From CAYVIB01 sp964451365 (GTDB lineage: Bacteria; Pseudomonadota; Gammaproteobacteria; Pseudomonadales; Cellvibrionaceae), in NCBI GenBank assembly GCA_964451365.1, contig CAYVIB010000016.1:1-64000 (forward strand): DNA of 64,000 nt. The letters run 5' to 3'. Under the pieces are notes generated by a model. That model had not been told where the DNA came from. It ran no database searches and was given only the letters and a program-made list of their open reading frames with translations. Shown here piece after piece: positions 17,229-26,789 of the stretch; position 1 is the first letter of the stretch; every line of letters starts with the position of its first letter. The translations under genes were made by a program, and so were the position numbers.

Positions 17229-19016
17229 ATGAGCAATACGAAAAATCCCCTGGGCATAACCGATGTCGTCTTGCGCGATGCTCACCAGTCACTGTTTGCC
17301 ACCCGCATGCGCCTCGACGATATGTTGCCCATCGCCGGAAAGCTGGACAAGGTGGGTTTCTGGTCACTCGAATCCTGGGGTGGTGCCACCTTCGATGCCT
17401 GCATTCGTTATTTGGGCGAAGATCCCTGGGACCGGATACGGGAGCTGAAAAAGGCTATGCCTAATACCCGGCAACAGATGCTGTTTCGCGGCCAGAACAT
17501 TCTCGGTTACCGCCATTACGCCGACGATGTGGTGGAAAAATTTGTCGAACGGGCGGCGAAAAACGGGGTGGACGTATTCCGCGTATTTGACGCGATGAAC
17601 GATATGCGCAACCTGGAAACCGCCCTGAAGGCGGTAAAGAAAGTGGGCAGGCACGCACAGGGCACCATCTCCTACACAATTAGTCCGGTACACGGCATTG
17701 AGAAATGGGTGGAGCAGGGCAAGCGGATAGAAGACATGGGAGCCGACTCCATCGCCATTAAGGATATGGCCGGTTTACTGAAACCCTACGACGGTTACGA
17801 ACTGGTAAAACGACTAAAGGAAGCCTGCAATATTCCCATCCATATGCAATGCCACGCCACCACCGGCCTGGCCCACGCCACCATCCTTAAATGCGTGGAA
17901 GCGGGTATCGACAATGTGGATACCGCCATTTCATCCATGTCCATGACTTACGGTCACAGTCCCACTGAAACCCTGGTTGCCACGTTGCAGGGCACCGAGC
18001 GGGACACAGGCCTGGATTTAAATCTGCTTGAGGAAATCGCCCATTATTTTCGCGGCGTGCGGAAAAAGTACGCCAGGTTCGAAGGATCGCTCAAAGGTGT
18101 CGATGGCCGTATTTTGTTGGCCCAGGTGCCTGGCGGTATGCTGACCAATATGGAAAGCCAGCTGAAGGAGCAGGGCGCCGAGGATAAATTCGATGAAGTG
18201 CTGGAGGAAATCCCCCGCGTGCGCGAAGACCTGGGTTACATCCCGCTGGTGACGCCGACCTCCCAGATTGTCGGTAGCCAGGCGGTATTGAATGTGTTGC
18301 ACGGCGAGCGCTATGCGAGTATTTCCAGGGAAACCCAGGGCGTGCTCAAAGGCCAATACGGCGCCACCCCGGCACCGGTCAACCCGGAACTTCAGGCGCG
18401 GGTGCTCGACGACGGCGAAAAACCGATTACCTGCCGACCGGCGGACTTGCTGGAGCCGGAACTGGACCACCTGAAGCAGGAGCTGAAGAAAGTCGCTTCG
18501 GAGCGCAGGATCAGGCTGGCTGCCGGGGAAAATGAAATCGACGATGTGCTGACCTACGCGCTGTTTCCGCAGATCGGGCTCAAATTTCTGGAGAATCGCG
18601 ACAACCCCGACGCCTTCGAGCCGGCGCCGACCGGCAGGGAAAGCAACCCGGTTTACGCTGAAAGCGGCGATGAGGTTTACACCGTTGCTGTCGAGGGCAA
18701 GAAGTACACGGTAACCGTCAGCAATGGTGGAGAGCTGACCGGTATTCTTCCACTAAGCGGCGCGGGAACACCCTCGCCGACGGCCACCCGCGATATAAGC
18801 GGCGCCGAGCCGGTAAAAGCCCCGCTCGCGGGTAATATTTTCCGCGTAATGGTGTCGCCGGGCCAGAATGTGGAAGAAGGGGATACCCTGCTGGTGTTGG
18901 AAGCCATGAAAATGGAAACCCAGGTGAGCGCCCCCCGGGCGGGCATCATTGGCAATATCAATGTGAAAGAAGGCGATGTCGTGGCGGTTGGCGATATCGT
19001 TCTGACCATCGCCTGA
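17229..19016 (+). CDS. oadA: Oxaloacetate decarboxylase alpha chain (biotin-carrying)
   Basis: Cytosolic carboxyltransferase that moves CO2 from oxaloacetate to biotin. Counting from the ATG at 17229 it has 595 residues; an earlier in-frame start at 17187 has no homologous sequence. Domains: HMGL-like TIM barrel with VVLRDAHQSLFATRMR, catalytic-Lys context AIKDMAGL and metal-binding MQCHATTGLAHA; conserved PYC/OAD domain; Gly/Pro/Ala-rich linker; biotinyl domain with EAMKMET, biotin on Lys561. The partner beta chain follows 21 bases later. Confidence 0.96.
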   Translation: MSNTKNPLGITDVVLRDAHQSLFATRMRLDDMLPIAGKLDKVGFWSLESWGGATFDACIRYLGEDPWDRIRELKKAMPNTRQQMLFRGQNILGYRHYADDVVEKFVERAAKNGVDVFRVFDAMNDMRNLETALKAVKKVGRHAQGTISYTISPVHGIEKWVEQGKRIEDMGADSIAIKDMAGLLKPYDGYELVKRLKEACNIPIHMQCHATTGLAHATILKCVEAGIDNVDTAISSMSMTYGHSPTETLVATLQGTERDTGLDLNLLEEIAHYFRGVRKKYARFEGSLKGVDGRILLAQVPGGMLTNMESQLKEQGAEDKFDEVLEEIPRVREDLGYIPLVTPTSQIVGSQAVLNVLHGERYASISRETQGVLKGQYGATPAPVNPELQARVLDDGEKPITCRPADLLEPELDHLKQELKKVASERRIRLAAGENEIDDVLTYALFPQIGLKFLENRDNPDAFEPAPTGRESNPVYAESGDEVYTVAVEGKKYTVTVSNGGELTGILPLSGAGTPSPTATRDISGAEPVKAPLAGNIFRVMVSPGQNVEEGDTLLVLEAMKMETQVSAPRAGIIGNINVKEGDVVAVGDIVLTIA

Positions 19017-19037
19017 GCCGGTAAGGGGTAAACAACA

Positions 19038-20357
19038 ATGGAAAACTTGTTTGGCCTCTGGCAGGACTCCGGCCTTTATCAGGCGCAGGGCGGTCAGCTG
19101 ATTATGATCGTGATTTGCCTGGTTCTTCTGTTTCTCGCCATTCGCAAAGGGTTTGAACCCCTGCTGCTTGTTCCCATCGGCTTTGGCGGCCTTCTTGCCA
19201 ATATCCCTGGCGCCGGCCTGGCCATGTCGGCGGTGGAAAACGCCATTGCCGCCGCCGATCCGACCGTACTGGGCCAACTGGCGCAGGTTTTCGGACTTTC
19301 CGCCTGGGAAACCACGCGGGACCTGGTGCACGCATATGAGTTGTCCGGCCCCGCGGCGCATCTGGCCGCCCATCACATTGCGCTGGACGCGGGCTACACC
19401 AACGGCATGCTCTATAACTTCTATTCGGTCGCGATCGCCAGCGGCGCGGCACCGCTCATTATTTTTATGGGCGTGGGCGCGATGACGGATTTCGGGCCGC
19501 TGCTGGCCAACCCGAAAACCCTGTTCCTGGGCGCGGCCGCGCAGTTCGGTATTTTTGCCACCGTGTTGGGCGCGGTTGGGCTGTCGGTGGCGGGCGTTAT
19601 GGATTTCAGCATCGCCGATGCCGCCGCTATCGGCATCATTGGCGGGGCCGATGGTCCCACGGCAATCTATGTTGCCAGTAAACTGGCGCCGGACCTGTTG
19701 GGGGCGATTGCCGTGGCGGCATATTCCTACATGGCGCTGGTGCCTCTGATCCAGCCGCCGATTATGAAACTGCTGACGACAAAAGAAGAGCGCGGAATTG
19801 TAATGACGCAGTTGAGGACCGTGAGCAAACGGGAAAAAATCACCTTCCCGATCATTCTGCTGGTGCTGGTGGCCCTGTTCCTGCCCGATGCGGCACCGCT
19901 GTTGGGAATGTTCTGTTTCGGCAACCTGATCCGCGAGTGCGGCGTGGTGGATCGGCTCTCGGATGTGGCGCAGAACGCACTGATCAATATCACCACGATT
20001 TTTCTCGGCCTGTCGGTGGGCTCAAAGCTGGCGGCGGACAAGTTTCTCGACCCCAAAACCCTCGGCATTCTGATCCTCGGGATTATCGCCTTCGGCATTG
20101 GCACCGCCTCCGGTGTATTAATGGCGAAACTGATGAACCTGGTCAGTAAGCATAAGATCAATCCGCTGATCGGATCGGCGGGGGTCTCCGCGGTGCCGAT
20201 GGCGGCGAGGGTTTCCAACAAACTTGGGCTGGAAGCCAACAAACAGAACTTCCTGCTGATGCATGCGATGGGTCCGAACGTGGCCGGGGTTATTGGTTCG
20301 GCGGTAGCGGCGGGGCTAATGATTTCGATGGTCTCTTCAATGGTCCAGGGCGGGTAA
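19038..20357 (+). CDS. oadB: Oxaloacetate decarboxylase beta chain, Na+ pump
   Basis: Integral membrane subunit that decarboxylates carboxybiotin and exports Na+. It has 439 residues and about ten hydrophobic segments. The hallmark GGADGPTAIY carries Asp205, equivalent to the Asp203 known to be essential in the Klebsiella protein. Later motifs GNLIRECGVV and SVGSKLAADKFL are typical. A loop at about residues 60-115 seems longer than in some anaerobe versions, as in Vibrio-type proteins from memory. Confidence 0.95.
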   Translation: MENLFGLWQDSGLYQAQGGQLIMIVICLVLLFLAIRKGFEPLLLVPIGFGGLLANIPGAGLAMSAVENAIAAADPTVLGQLAQVFGLSAWETTRDLVHAYELSGPAAHLAAHHIALDAGYTNGMLYNFYSVAIASGAAPLIIFMGVGAMTDFGPLLANPKTLFLGAAAQFGIFATVLGAVGLSVAGVMDFSIADAAAIGIIGGADGPTAIYVASKLAPDLLGAIAVAAYSYMALVPLIQPPIMKLLTTKEERGIVMTQLRTVSKREKITFPIILLVLVALFLPDAAPLLGMFCFGNLIRECGVVDRLSDVAQNALINITTIFLGLSVGSKLAADKFLDPKTLGILILGIIAFGIGTASGVLMAKLMNLVSKHKINPLIGSAGVSAVPMAARVSNKLGLEANKQNFLLMHAMGPNVAGVIGSAVAAGLMISMVSSMVQGG

Positions 20358-20535
20358 GAAAAGCGCCGCCCGCCATCAATCGCCGGATATCGCGAACGGG
20401 ATGTACTCCGATAAAAATACCGGCTAAAGTTTTCATCAAAAGGCCGGCATATAGTAGAATGCCGCCTCCTTTCGAGCCATTGCCATCATTAGTCCAGAAT
20501 CGAACAACTTTCTGAAGCAAATAACGGAGTCAACC

Positions 20536-21981
20536 ATGTTTAGGCGTACAAAAATTGTTGCCACTCTCGGGCCTGCAACCGATGAACCCGGAATATTGGA
20601 AAAATTGATAGTGGCAGGTGTCAATGTTGTACGCATGAACTTCTCCCATGGCAGTCCCGAGGATCACCTGCAAAGAGCCAATGCGGTGCGGGAGTTGGCT
20701 TCCAAACACGGCCGCTACGTGGCGGTGCTCGGCGACCTGCAGGGGCCCAAAATTCGCGTGGCCCGCTTTGCCGAGGGGCCGGTTTATCTCGAAGTGGGTG
20801 ATAAGTTCGCCCTGGATGCATCCTTGGAGCGCGATGCCGGCAACCAGCGGGAAGTGGGTATCGACTATAAGGAGCTGCCAAACGATGTCAATCCGGGAGA
20901 CATGCTATTGCTGGACGACGGACGTATCGTGCTCAAAGTCGAGAATGTGGAGGAAACGCGCATCAATACCGTGGTCACCGTGGCCGGTAAATTGTCGAAT
21001 AACAAGGGCATTAACCGCATGGGTGGTGGCCTGACGGCGCCGGCACTTACCGAAAAGGATATCGAAGATATCAAAACCGCCGTGACCATTGGCGTGGATT
21101 ACCTGGCGGTCTCCTTCCCCCGTAGCGCGGATGACATGAACTATGCCCGCAGCCTGGTGAAGGAAGCCGGTGGCAATATTTATATGGTAGCGAAAATCGA
21201 ACGCGCCGAGGCGGTATCGGATAACAAGGTCCTGGACGATATCATCCTTGCTTCGGACGCTGTGATGGTGGCGCGCGGTGACCTGGGTGTGGAAATTGGT
21301 GATGCGCAGCTGATTGGTGTGCAAAAGCATATTATCGAGCGGGCGCGCGCTTTGAACCGCTGCGTTATTACCGCCACCCAGATGATGGAAACCATGATCA
21401 GCAGCCCACTGCCCACCCGGGCGGAAGTGTTTGACGTGGCCAACGCGGTACTGGATGGCACTGACGCGGTAATGCTGTCAGCAGAAACCGCGGCCGGTAA
21501 ATTCCCGGTGCAAACGGTGGAGGCCATGGTCCGGGTGATTCTGGGAGCGGAAAGGCATCCCCAGGCGGAAACCCGGCCCGTTCGGCCGGATGGCGACTAC
21601 AGCGCGATTGACGAATCGATTGCCCTGGCCACCATGTATACGGCTAACCAGTTAAAAGGGGTGCGGTGTATTGTCTGCTTGACCGAGTCCGGTTCCACCC
21701 CGCTGCTGATGTCGCGCTTCGGTGCTCGTCTGCCGATTTTCGCGTTCTCCAGGGGCGAGACAACCCTACGTCGCGCAGCCTTGTTCCGCGGTGTAAAACC
21801 CGTTCTGTTCGATATCACCAGCATTCCGCCGGCTGAAGTTAACAAACATGCTATTGATGTGTTGCGAAACCTGGAAATTGTTACGGATGGAGATCTGGTG
21901 ATTCTCTCCAAGGGTGACACCAATGTGCATGGTGGCACCAATACCATGAAGATAATGCAGGTCGGCCAGGAGATTATGTAG
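20536..21981 (+). CDS. pykA: Pyruvate kinase, PykA type
   Basis: Last step of glycolysis: phosphoenolpyruvate plus ADP to pyruvate plus ATP. The 481 residues follow E. coli PykA closely: RRTKIVATLGPATD, VVRMNFSHGSPEDH, LGDLQGPKIRVARF, SNNKGINRMGGGL, metal-binding MVARGDLGVEIG and TATQMMETMI. ACGGAG lies before the ATG. The stop codon TAG is part of a dispersed GTAGGGCGG repeat. Shares the pyruvate node with oadGAB just upstream. Confidence 0.96.
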   Translation: MFRRTKIVATLGPATDEPGILEKLIVAGVNVVRMNFSHGSPEDHLQRANAVRELASKHGRYVAVLGDLQGPKIRVARFAEGPVYLEVGDKFALDASLERDAGNQREVGIDYKELPNDVNPGDMLLLDDGRIVLKVENVEETRINTVVTVAGKLSNNKGINRMGGGLTAPALTEKDIEDIKTAVTIGVDYLAVSFPRSADDMNYARSLVKEAGGNIYMVAKIERAEAVSDNKVLDDIILASDAVMVARGDLGVEIGDAQLIGVQKHIIERARALNRCVITATQMMETMISSPLPTRAEVFDVANAVLDGTDAVMLSAETAAGKFPVQTVEAMVRVILGAERHPQAETRPVRPDGDYSAIDESIALATMYTANQLKGVRCIVCLTESGSTPLLMSRFGARLPIFAFSRGETTLRRAALFRGVKPVLFDITSIPPAEVNKHAIDVLRNLEIVTDGDLVILSKGDTNVHGGTNTMKIMQVGQEIM

Positions 21982-22004
21982 GGCGGACGAGCCTATCCGC
22001 CAAA
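21978..22004 (+). repeat. Short inverted repeat supplying the pykA stop
   Basis: GTAGGGCGGACGAGCCTATC continues to CCGCC: GGCGGA and TCCGCC form a hairpin. The TAG is the pykA stop codon (21979-21981). Belongs to the GTAG(G) family described in the findings. Confidence 0.6.
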
Positions 22005-22011
22005 AGATGCC

Positions 22012-22251
22012 TTAGCTCTCGTGCTTGATGGAGGTGGTGGACCGGGACATGCCTTTGGACTGGATCTGCCGCATGACTTTTTGCATGTAAGCGTAATAAT
22101 CGTCGGTCAGGGTTCTGGACGTATCACGTCGCTCCCGCGACTTGCGTCGCTTCCTGTGGTAAAGATCCAGCGGAATATCTTTGCACGGGTCCTCGTCCTC
22201 GCGCCGGTCGCGGCCTTTTCGGCGATTGACAAATACTATTCTCGTGTCCAT
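22012..22251 (-). CDS. Small Arg/Lys-rich conserved-looking protein, unknown function
   Basis: 79 residues from the ATG at 22251; a longer in-frame form reaching 22338 would add an upstream tail without support. The sequence is strongly basic, with NRRKGRDRREDEDPCKD and LYHRKRRKSRERRD, followed by TLTDDYYAYMQKVM. I do not recognise a named domain. Charged clusters suggest nucleic-acid or membrane-surface contact, but that is only an inference. It converges with pykA and is divergent from bolA (105 bases apart). Confidence 0.6.
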   Translation of the reverse strand: MDTRIVFVNRRKGRDRREDEDPCKDIPLDLYHRKRRKSRERRDTSRTLTDDYYAYMQKVMRQIQSKGMSRSTTSIKHES

Positions 22252-22355
22252 TAGTCGTACACTCTTACTGCATGGATTAGGATGGCTCAAGCGGGCCACT
22301 GACACTATCAGTCTAGTCCCTGGCGGACCTTTTGCCATAGTTCCAGGTACACAAA

Positions 22356-22667
22356 ATGAGTATTCAGCAACAAATAGAAGGCAAGCTAAATGCCAGTTTC
22401 AGCCCTGATTATCTCCAGGTAATCAACGAAAGCGGAAATCATAACGTACCGCCCGGATCGGAATCGCATTTTAAAGTGATTATGGTGGCCGGTGCGTTTA
22501 ACAGCCTCAACCGGGTCAAACGCCATCAGGCAGTTTATAAAGTTCTCGCCGATGAGTTGGCGGGCGGAGTTCATGCCCTGGCCTTGCATCTGTATACCGG
22601 GGATGAATGGCAGGAAGAGGGGGGCGCACCCGAATCGCCGCAGTGCCTTGGCGGCAAAAAGTCTTAA
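22356..22667 (+). CDS. bolA: BolA-family protein
   Basis: Class II KH-like fold protein that works with monothiol glutaredoxins in iron-sulfur handling and, in E. coli, affects cell shape under stress. The 103 residues include GSESHFKVIMVAGAF, RVKRHQAVYKVLADEL and VHALALHLYTGDEW, with the conserved C-terminal His. The CCAGG upstream is a modest ribosome site. trhO follows after 75 bases. Confidence 0.92.
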   Translation: MSIQQQIEGKLNASFSPDYLQVINESGNHNVPPGSESHFKVIMVAGAFNSLNRVKRHQAVYKVLADELAGGVHALALHLYTGDEWQEEGGAPESPQCLGGKKS

Positions 22668-22742
22668 CAAACCTAAGGATATTGAATCCCCCGGCAACCG
22701 CGATTAAAATGCCGCCGGTTTGCCTTAACTGTCGTTCTCGCC

Positions 22743-23696
22743 ATGTCACAACAAGTCATTATCGCCCTGTATAAATTTGTCTCCCTGCCGGACTTTCATG
22801 AGATCCGCGAGCCACTGTTGGAATTTTGTATTGAACACCGGATCAAGGGGACATTACTGCTAGCCAAGGAAGGTATTAACGGCACCGTCTCCGGTCCTCT
22901 TGATGGGGTGAATGCACTGCTGGATTATCTTAAAAACGCGGCTATTTTTGCCGGGCGATTCAGCGATATCGAGTACAAGGAAGCCCGCGACGACGGGCAG
23001 CCGTTTTACCGCATGAAGGTCAAGCTGAAAAAAGAAATTGTCACTATGGGGGTTGAGGATATCGACCCCACTTCCATTGTCGGCACCTATGTCGAGCCGG
23101 AAGACTGGAACGACCTTATCGGCGACCCGGAAGTCACCTTGATCGATACGCGTAATTATTACGAATACGGTATCGGTACTTTCGAAAACGCCATCAACCC
23201 CAACACGACAACATTCCGTGAACTACCGGCCTACGTAAAAGAAAACCTCGATCCCAAAAAGCATAAAAAAATTGCCATGTTCTGCACCGGCGGAATTCGT
23301 TGTGAAAAGTCTACCGCCTATATGAAGCAGCAGGGGTTCGAAGAGGTTTACCATTTGAAAGGCGGGATCCTTAAATACCTCGAAACCGTGCCGAAAGAAA
23401 AAAGTACCTGGCGCGGCGAATGTTTTGTTTTCGATAACCGGGTATCGGTTAACCACGATCTGGAAAAAGGCATATATGACCAGTGCCACGGCTGCCGTCA
23501 TCCAATAACGGAAGAAGAAAAACAGTCGGAAAAATACCTGGAAGGTATTGCCTGCCCGCGTTGTTACGATGAGCAAACACCGGAACAGCGCGCTCGCTTC
23601 GCCGAGCGGCAAAAGCAAATCCAATTGGCCAAAAAACGCAATCAAGTTCATATCGGTGCGTCACCACCCGCGCGGCAACAACGAACTCATCAATAA
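22743..23696 (+). CDS. trhO: tRNA uridine(34) hydroxylase TrhO (YceA-type rhodanese)
   Basis: Oxygen-dependent hydroxylation of U34 in tRNA (ho5U), a step before cmo5U or mo5U. It has 317 residues. An N-terminal acylphosphatase-like region contains KEGINGTVSGP. The rhodanese domain carries the active loop FCTGGIRCEKS (Cys181 and Cys187), and the C-terminal zinc-type pairs are CHGCRHP and CPRC. Length and motif order fit TrhO rather than a sulfurtransferase. Last gene of the bolA-trhO pair. Confidence 0.93.
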   Translation: MSQQVIIALYKFVSLPDFHEIREPLLEFCIEHRIKGTLLLAKEGINGTVSGPLDGVNALLDYLKNAAIFAGRFSDIEYKEARDDGQPFYRMKVKLKKEIVTMGVEDIDPTSIVGTYVEPEDWNDLIGDPEVTLIDTRNYYEYGIGTFENAINPNTTTFRELPAYVKENLDPKKHKKIAMFCTGGIRCEKSTAYMKQQGFEEVYHLKGGILKYLETVPKEKSTWRGECFVFDNRVSVNHDLEKGIYDQCHGCRHPITEEEKQSEKYLEGIACPRCYDEQTPEQRARFAERQKQIQLAKKRNQVHIGASPPARQQRTHQ

Positions 23697-23863
23697 TTAG
23701 AACTTATCTCGTAATTGAGAAAACTCCATAATTCAAAAATACCCTTTTACTTTATCTTCACCGAAGTTATAAAGCTTTACGTGAAGTTGTTGCGATTACG
23801 TTGACTTACTTTCCACTGTTGCTGGGCTAAACTGCAAGTTGACTAAAAACGGGTGTTGTATTT

Positions 23864-26581
23864 ATGAAGGTGGTTTATATCTTTGCGCTGTGCCTGACAG
23901 CGTTCCTTTTGGTTCATTGCACCGTTGCGCCGCAAGATCTGTCCGACAAACCTTATCCCGTTGTTACCCTGCCGCCGGATGCCGACCCCGAGCATGAAAA
24001 CTGGAAGGGTATCGATCTTGCTCCCAAACCACCGGTTAAACCGGTGCCAGCGAACGAGCAGGCAAAAACTTTTCTGTTGCCACCGGGGTACAGTATTGCC
24101 CCCGTTCTGACCGAGCCACAAATAGAACAGCCCGGCGCGATTACATTCGATGGCAATGGCCGGATGTACGTTCTCGAATTGCGTTCCTACATGTTGACCA
24201 TCGATGCCGACGGCGAACTTGAACCCGTGAGCGGTATATCCCGTTGGGAGGATCTGGATGGTGATGGCGTTTACGAAACCGGCGGTATGTTTGTCGATAA
24301 GCTGGTGTTCCCCCGCTTCGTCCTGCCGATGGGACCCAACAGTATTCTCACCATGGAGTCGAACGCCGACAAGGTCTTTCTTTACACTGATACCGACAAC
24401 GATGGCAAGGCGGATAAAAAGGAATTATTCACTGACAACTTCGGTCGCTCAGGTAATGTCGAGCATCAGCAGGCGTTTTTGTACTGGGGAATGGACAACT
24501 GGTTATACAGCACTGTCAACGCGTTTCGGGTGCGTAAAGTTGGCAATCGGGTTTTGCGGGAACCAACTGGCTCAAACAAGGCGCAATGGGGAATTACCCA
24601 GGACGACGACGGTAAATTGTGGTTCCAGGGTGGGGCGTCCGGCTTGCCATCCTATTTCCAGTTTCCCATTCACTACGGCGATTACGTTGTGGAAAACGAA
24701 TTTGCCGAGGGCTTCGAAATTCCCTGGGGCGCGCCGATTAAAATTGCCGATATGCAGGCTGGTATGGACCATGTGCGCCAGCCCGACGGGTCGTTGAATC
24801 GCGTCACCGGCGCGGCTGGAAACGATGTATTTCGCGGGCACCGGTTAGCGGATGAACTGGTGGGGCAATATTTTTATGGTGAACCGGTTGCACGCATTGT
24901 GCGCCAGATAAATCCCGTGGTAATCGAAGGGTTGACCCGACTGGAAAATGTTTACCAGGATCAGAAATCGGAATTCCTGCGGTCCACCGACCCGCTTTTC
25001 CGGCCGGTGGATATCGCCACCGCCCCCGATGGCACGATGTATATTGTCGATATGTATCACGGCATTATTCAGGAAGGCCAGTGGGTGCAGCCGGGTTCTT
25101 ACCTTCGAACCAAAATCCAGCAATACCAGTTGGATAAAGTGATCAGTCTCGGCCGCATCTGGCGAATTACACGCGACGGTGTAGAGCGGGACAAAACCCG
25201 GCCGCGCATGTACGAGGAGTTGACGGCGGAATTGGTGAATCACCTGAGCCATCCCAACGGCTGGTGGCGGGATATGGCCCAGCAGGTTATTGTGCAGCGG
25301 CAGGATAAGTCCATCGTTCCGGTGCTGCGCAAAATGGCGCGCGGCGACAAAAACATATTGGCCCGCTTTCACGCCCTGTGGTCGCTGGAAGGTTTGGGTG
25401 AGTTGGACGCATCGTTGGTGCGTGAATTGATGAACGATCCCGAGCCCCGAATTCGAATACAAGCAATGCATGCGAGTGAAACCTTGTATAAGGCGGGAGA
25501 AACATCACTCGGCCAGGATTATTTACGTTTGGCGACAAACGATGAGAACACCCAGGTGGTGATGCGCGCGCTGATGACCGCTAATGTTTTAAAAGTCCCC
25601 GGTACCAATGAAGTCGTAAACAAGGTGTTGGCGTCGGATAAAGCAGCCGGCGTGCAGCTGGTGGGCAATCAAATATTGGAACCGCCACTGGTGCAGGGAT
25701 TTTTTGCGCGCAATAAGCGTCACTATAATGAACAAGGGCAGGCGCTTATGGAAAAGGGACTGGAAATTTATACCGGGCTTTGTTCCACCTGCCACGGTGC
25801 CAACGGTGCCGGCTTGGCGTTGCGTCCGGGAGAGTTGATGGCACCTTCTTTCGTCAATTCAAGTCGCGTAAAGATGCACGGGGATTATGTGATAAAGGTG
25901 CTCCTGCATGGTTTAAGCGGTGAAATCGACGGGGAACATTACGGTGAAGGTTTGATGGTGCCGATGGCGGAAAACGATGACTATTGGGTTGCGGCCGCGG
26001 CTTCGTTTATCCGTGAAAATTTTGAAAACGAGGCCGGACTTGTCAGCGTCGAGAATGTGGCGCGGGTGCGCCGGCAAACCGCCGGTCGCGATAAACCCTA
26101 TCGCTTTGGGGAACTGGTTGCTTCCATTCCCAAAATACTGGAACCACAGTCGGACTGGCGGGTAACTGCAAGCCACAGTGTACCTACCCGGGTGGGCGGT
26201 ACCGCGGAGCCGGTTGGCGCTTTCAGTTTTGAAGGCTGGACTACCGGAGAGGCACAGGATAAGGGGATGTGGTTCCAGGTGGCGCTGCCGGATGAAAAAA
26301 TAATTACCGAGATAAAATTTGAGTCGCCCGAAATTCGCCGCGGCTGGGGAAAGGATGCGCCACCGCCTCTTCAAACTCACCCACGGAGTTATGTTGTACA
26401 AGTGTCGTCGGACAACAAACAGTGGTCTGCTCCCGTTGCCGAGGGAGAAGGGAGTCCGCCGGTAACACGCATTCAGTTCGAACCGGTCAAAACCCGCTAC
26501 ATCCGGATTTTACAAACCGGCGGGAAAAACAGTGAAAGTGAACCCTGGACGATGCGCAAATTCACGCTGTATGGTTACTAG
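23864..26581 (+). CDS. PVC-type heme-binding dehydrogenase-like protein with cytochrome c and C-terminal discoidin-like domain
   Basis: Large exported protein of 905 residues; substrate unknown. A signal segment (about 1-20) ends in LLVHC; the residue before Cys is His, so a lipoprotein anchor is doubtful. Residues about 65-440 form a beta-propeller of the membrane-bound dehydrogenase class (ADKVFLYTDTDNDGKADKK and DMYHG are visible). HEAT-like repeats follow (about 450-610), then a cytochrome c domain with CSTCH (C640, C643, H644) and a probable Met ligand in GLMVPMAEN. A C-terminal F5/8-type jelly roll (about 760-905) contains VKTRYIRILQTG. Such proteins are abundant in Planctomycetes/Verrucomicrobia and occur in polysaccharide-degrading gammaproteobacteria. 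The discoidin-like end suggests carbohydrate binding (inference). Confidence 0.85.
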   Translation: MKVVYIFALCLTAFLLVHCTVAPQDLSDKPYPVVTLPPDADPEHENWKGIDLAPKPPVKPVPANEQAKTFLLPPGYSIAPVLTEPQIEQPGAITFDGNGRMYVLELRSYMLTIDADGELEPVSGISRWEDLDGDGVYETGGMFVDKLVFPRFVLPMGPNSILTMESNADKVFLYTDTDNDGKADKKELFTDNFGRSGNVEHQQAFLYWGMDNWLYSTVNAFRVRKVGNRVLREPTGSNKAQWGITQDDDGKLWFQGGASGLPSYFQFPIHYGDYVVENEFAEGFEIPWGAPIKIADMQAGMDHVRQPDGSLNRVTGAAGNDVFRGHRLADELVGQYFYGEPVARIVRQINPVVIEGLTRLENVYQDQKSEFLRSTDPLFRPVDIATAPDGTMYIVDMYHGIIQEGQWVQPGSYLRTKIQQYQLDKVISLGRIWRITRDGVERDKTRPRMYEELTAELVNHLSHPNGWWRDMAQQVIVQRQDKSIVPVLRKMARGDKNILARFHALWSLEGLGELDASLVRELMNDPEPRIRIQAMHASETLYKAGETSLGQDYLRLATNDENTQVVMRALMTANVLKVPGTNEVVNKVLASDKAAGVQLVGNQILEPPLVQGFFARNKRHYNEQGQALMEKGLEIYTGLCSTCHGANGAGLALRPGELMAPSFVNSSRVKMHGDYVIKVLLHGLSGEIDGEHYGEGLMVPMAENDDYWVAAAASFIRENFENEAGLVSVENVARVRRQTAGRDKPYRFGELVASIPKILEPQSDWRVTASHSVPTRVGGTAEPVGAFSFEGWTTGEAQDKGMWFQVALPDEKIITEIKFESPEIRRGWGKDAPPPLQTHPRSYVVQVSSDNKQWSAPVAEGEGSPPVTRIQFEPVKTRYIRILQTGGKNSESEPWTMRKFTLYGY

Positions 26582-26605
26582 GTTTTCTCTCCTTGGGGTG
26601 ATTCG

Positions 26606-26656
26606 TGCGACCGGTGGCGCGCAGTTCGCCCGTTGCGGGCTTTCAATTCGGTCGCA
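26606..26656 (+). terminator. Nested hairpin after the dehydrogenase gene
   Basis: Outer arms TGCGACCG (26606-26613) and CGGTCGCA (26649-26656) enclose GCCCG-TTG-CGGGC (26628-26640), which runs into TTTC. It may end the upstream transcript or be a repeat remnant. Confidence 0.45.
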
Positions 26657-26789
26657 TGTGCCATAAACGTTTGTTAACAGGTTAAGTTCTGGATTATTGC
26701 CCTGCAATATTTTAAAGTTTTGCCACAGCGAGGTTAAAGGGAACAGCGGCCATCTAATTGATTATCGGCGGGAGAGGGTACAGGAACGT

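Noticed and set aside
23864..23930. Lipoprotein signal on the cytochrome dehydrogenase
   Set aside because: The putative lipobox LLVHC has His before Cys, which signal peptidase II rarely accepts; recorded as doubtful and not called.
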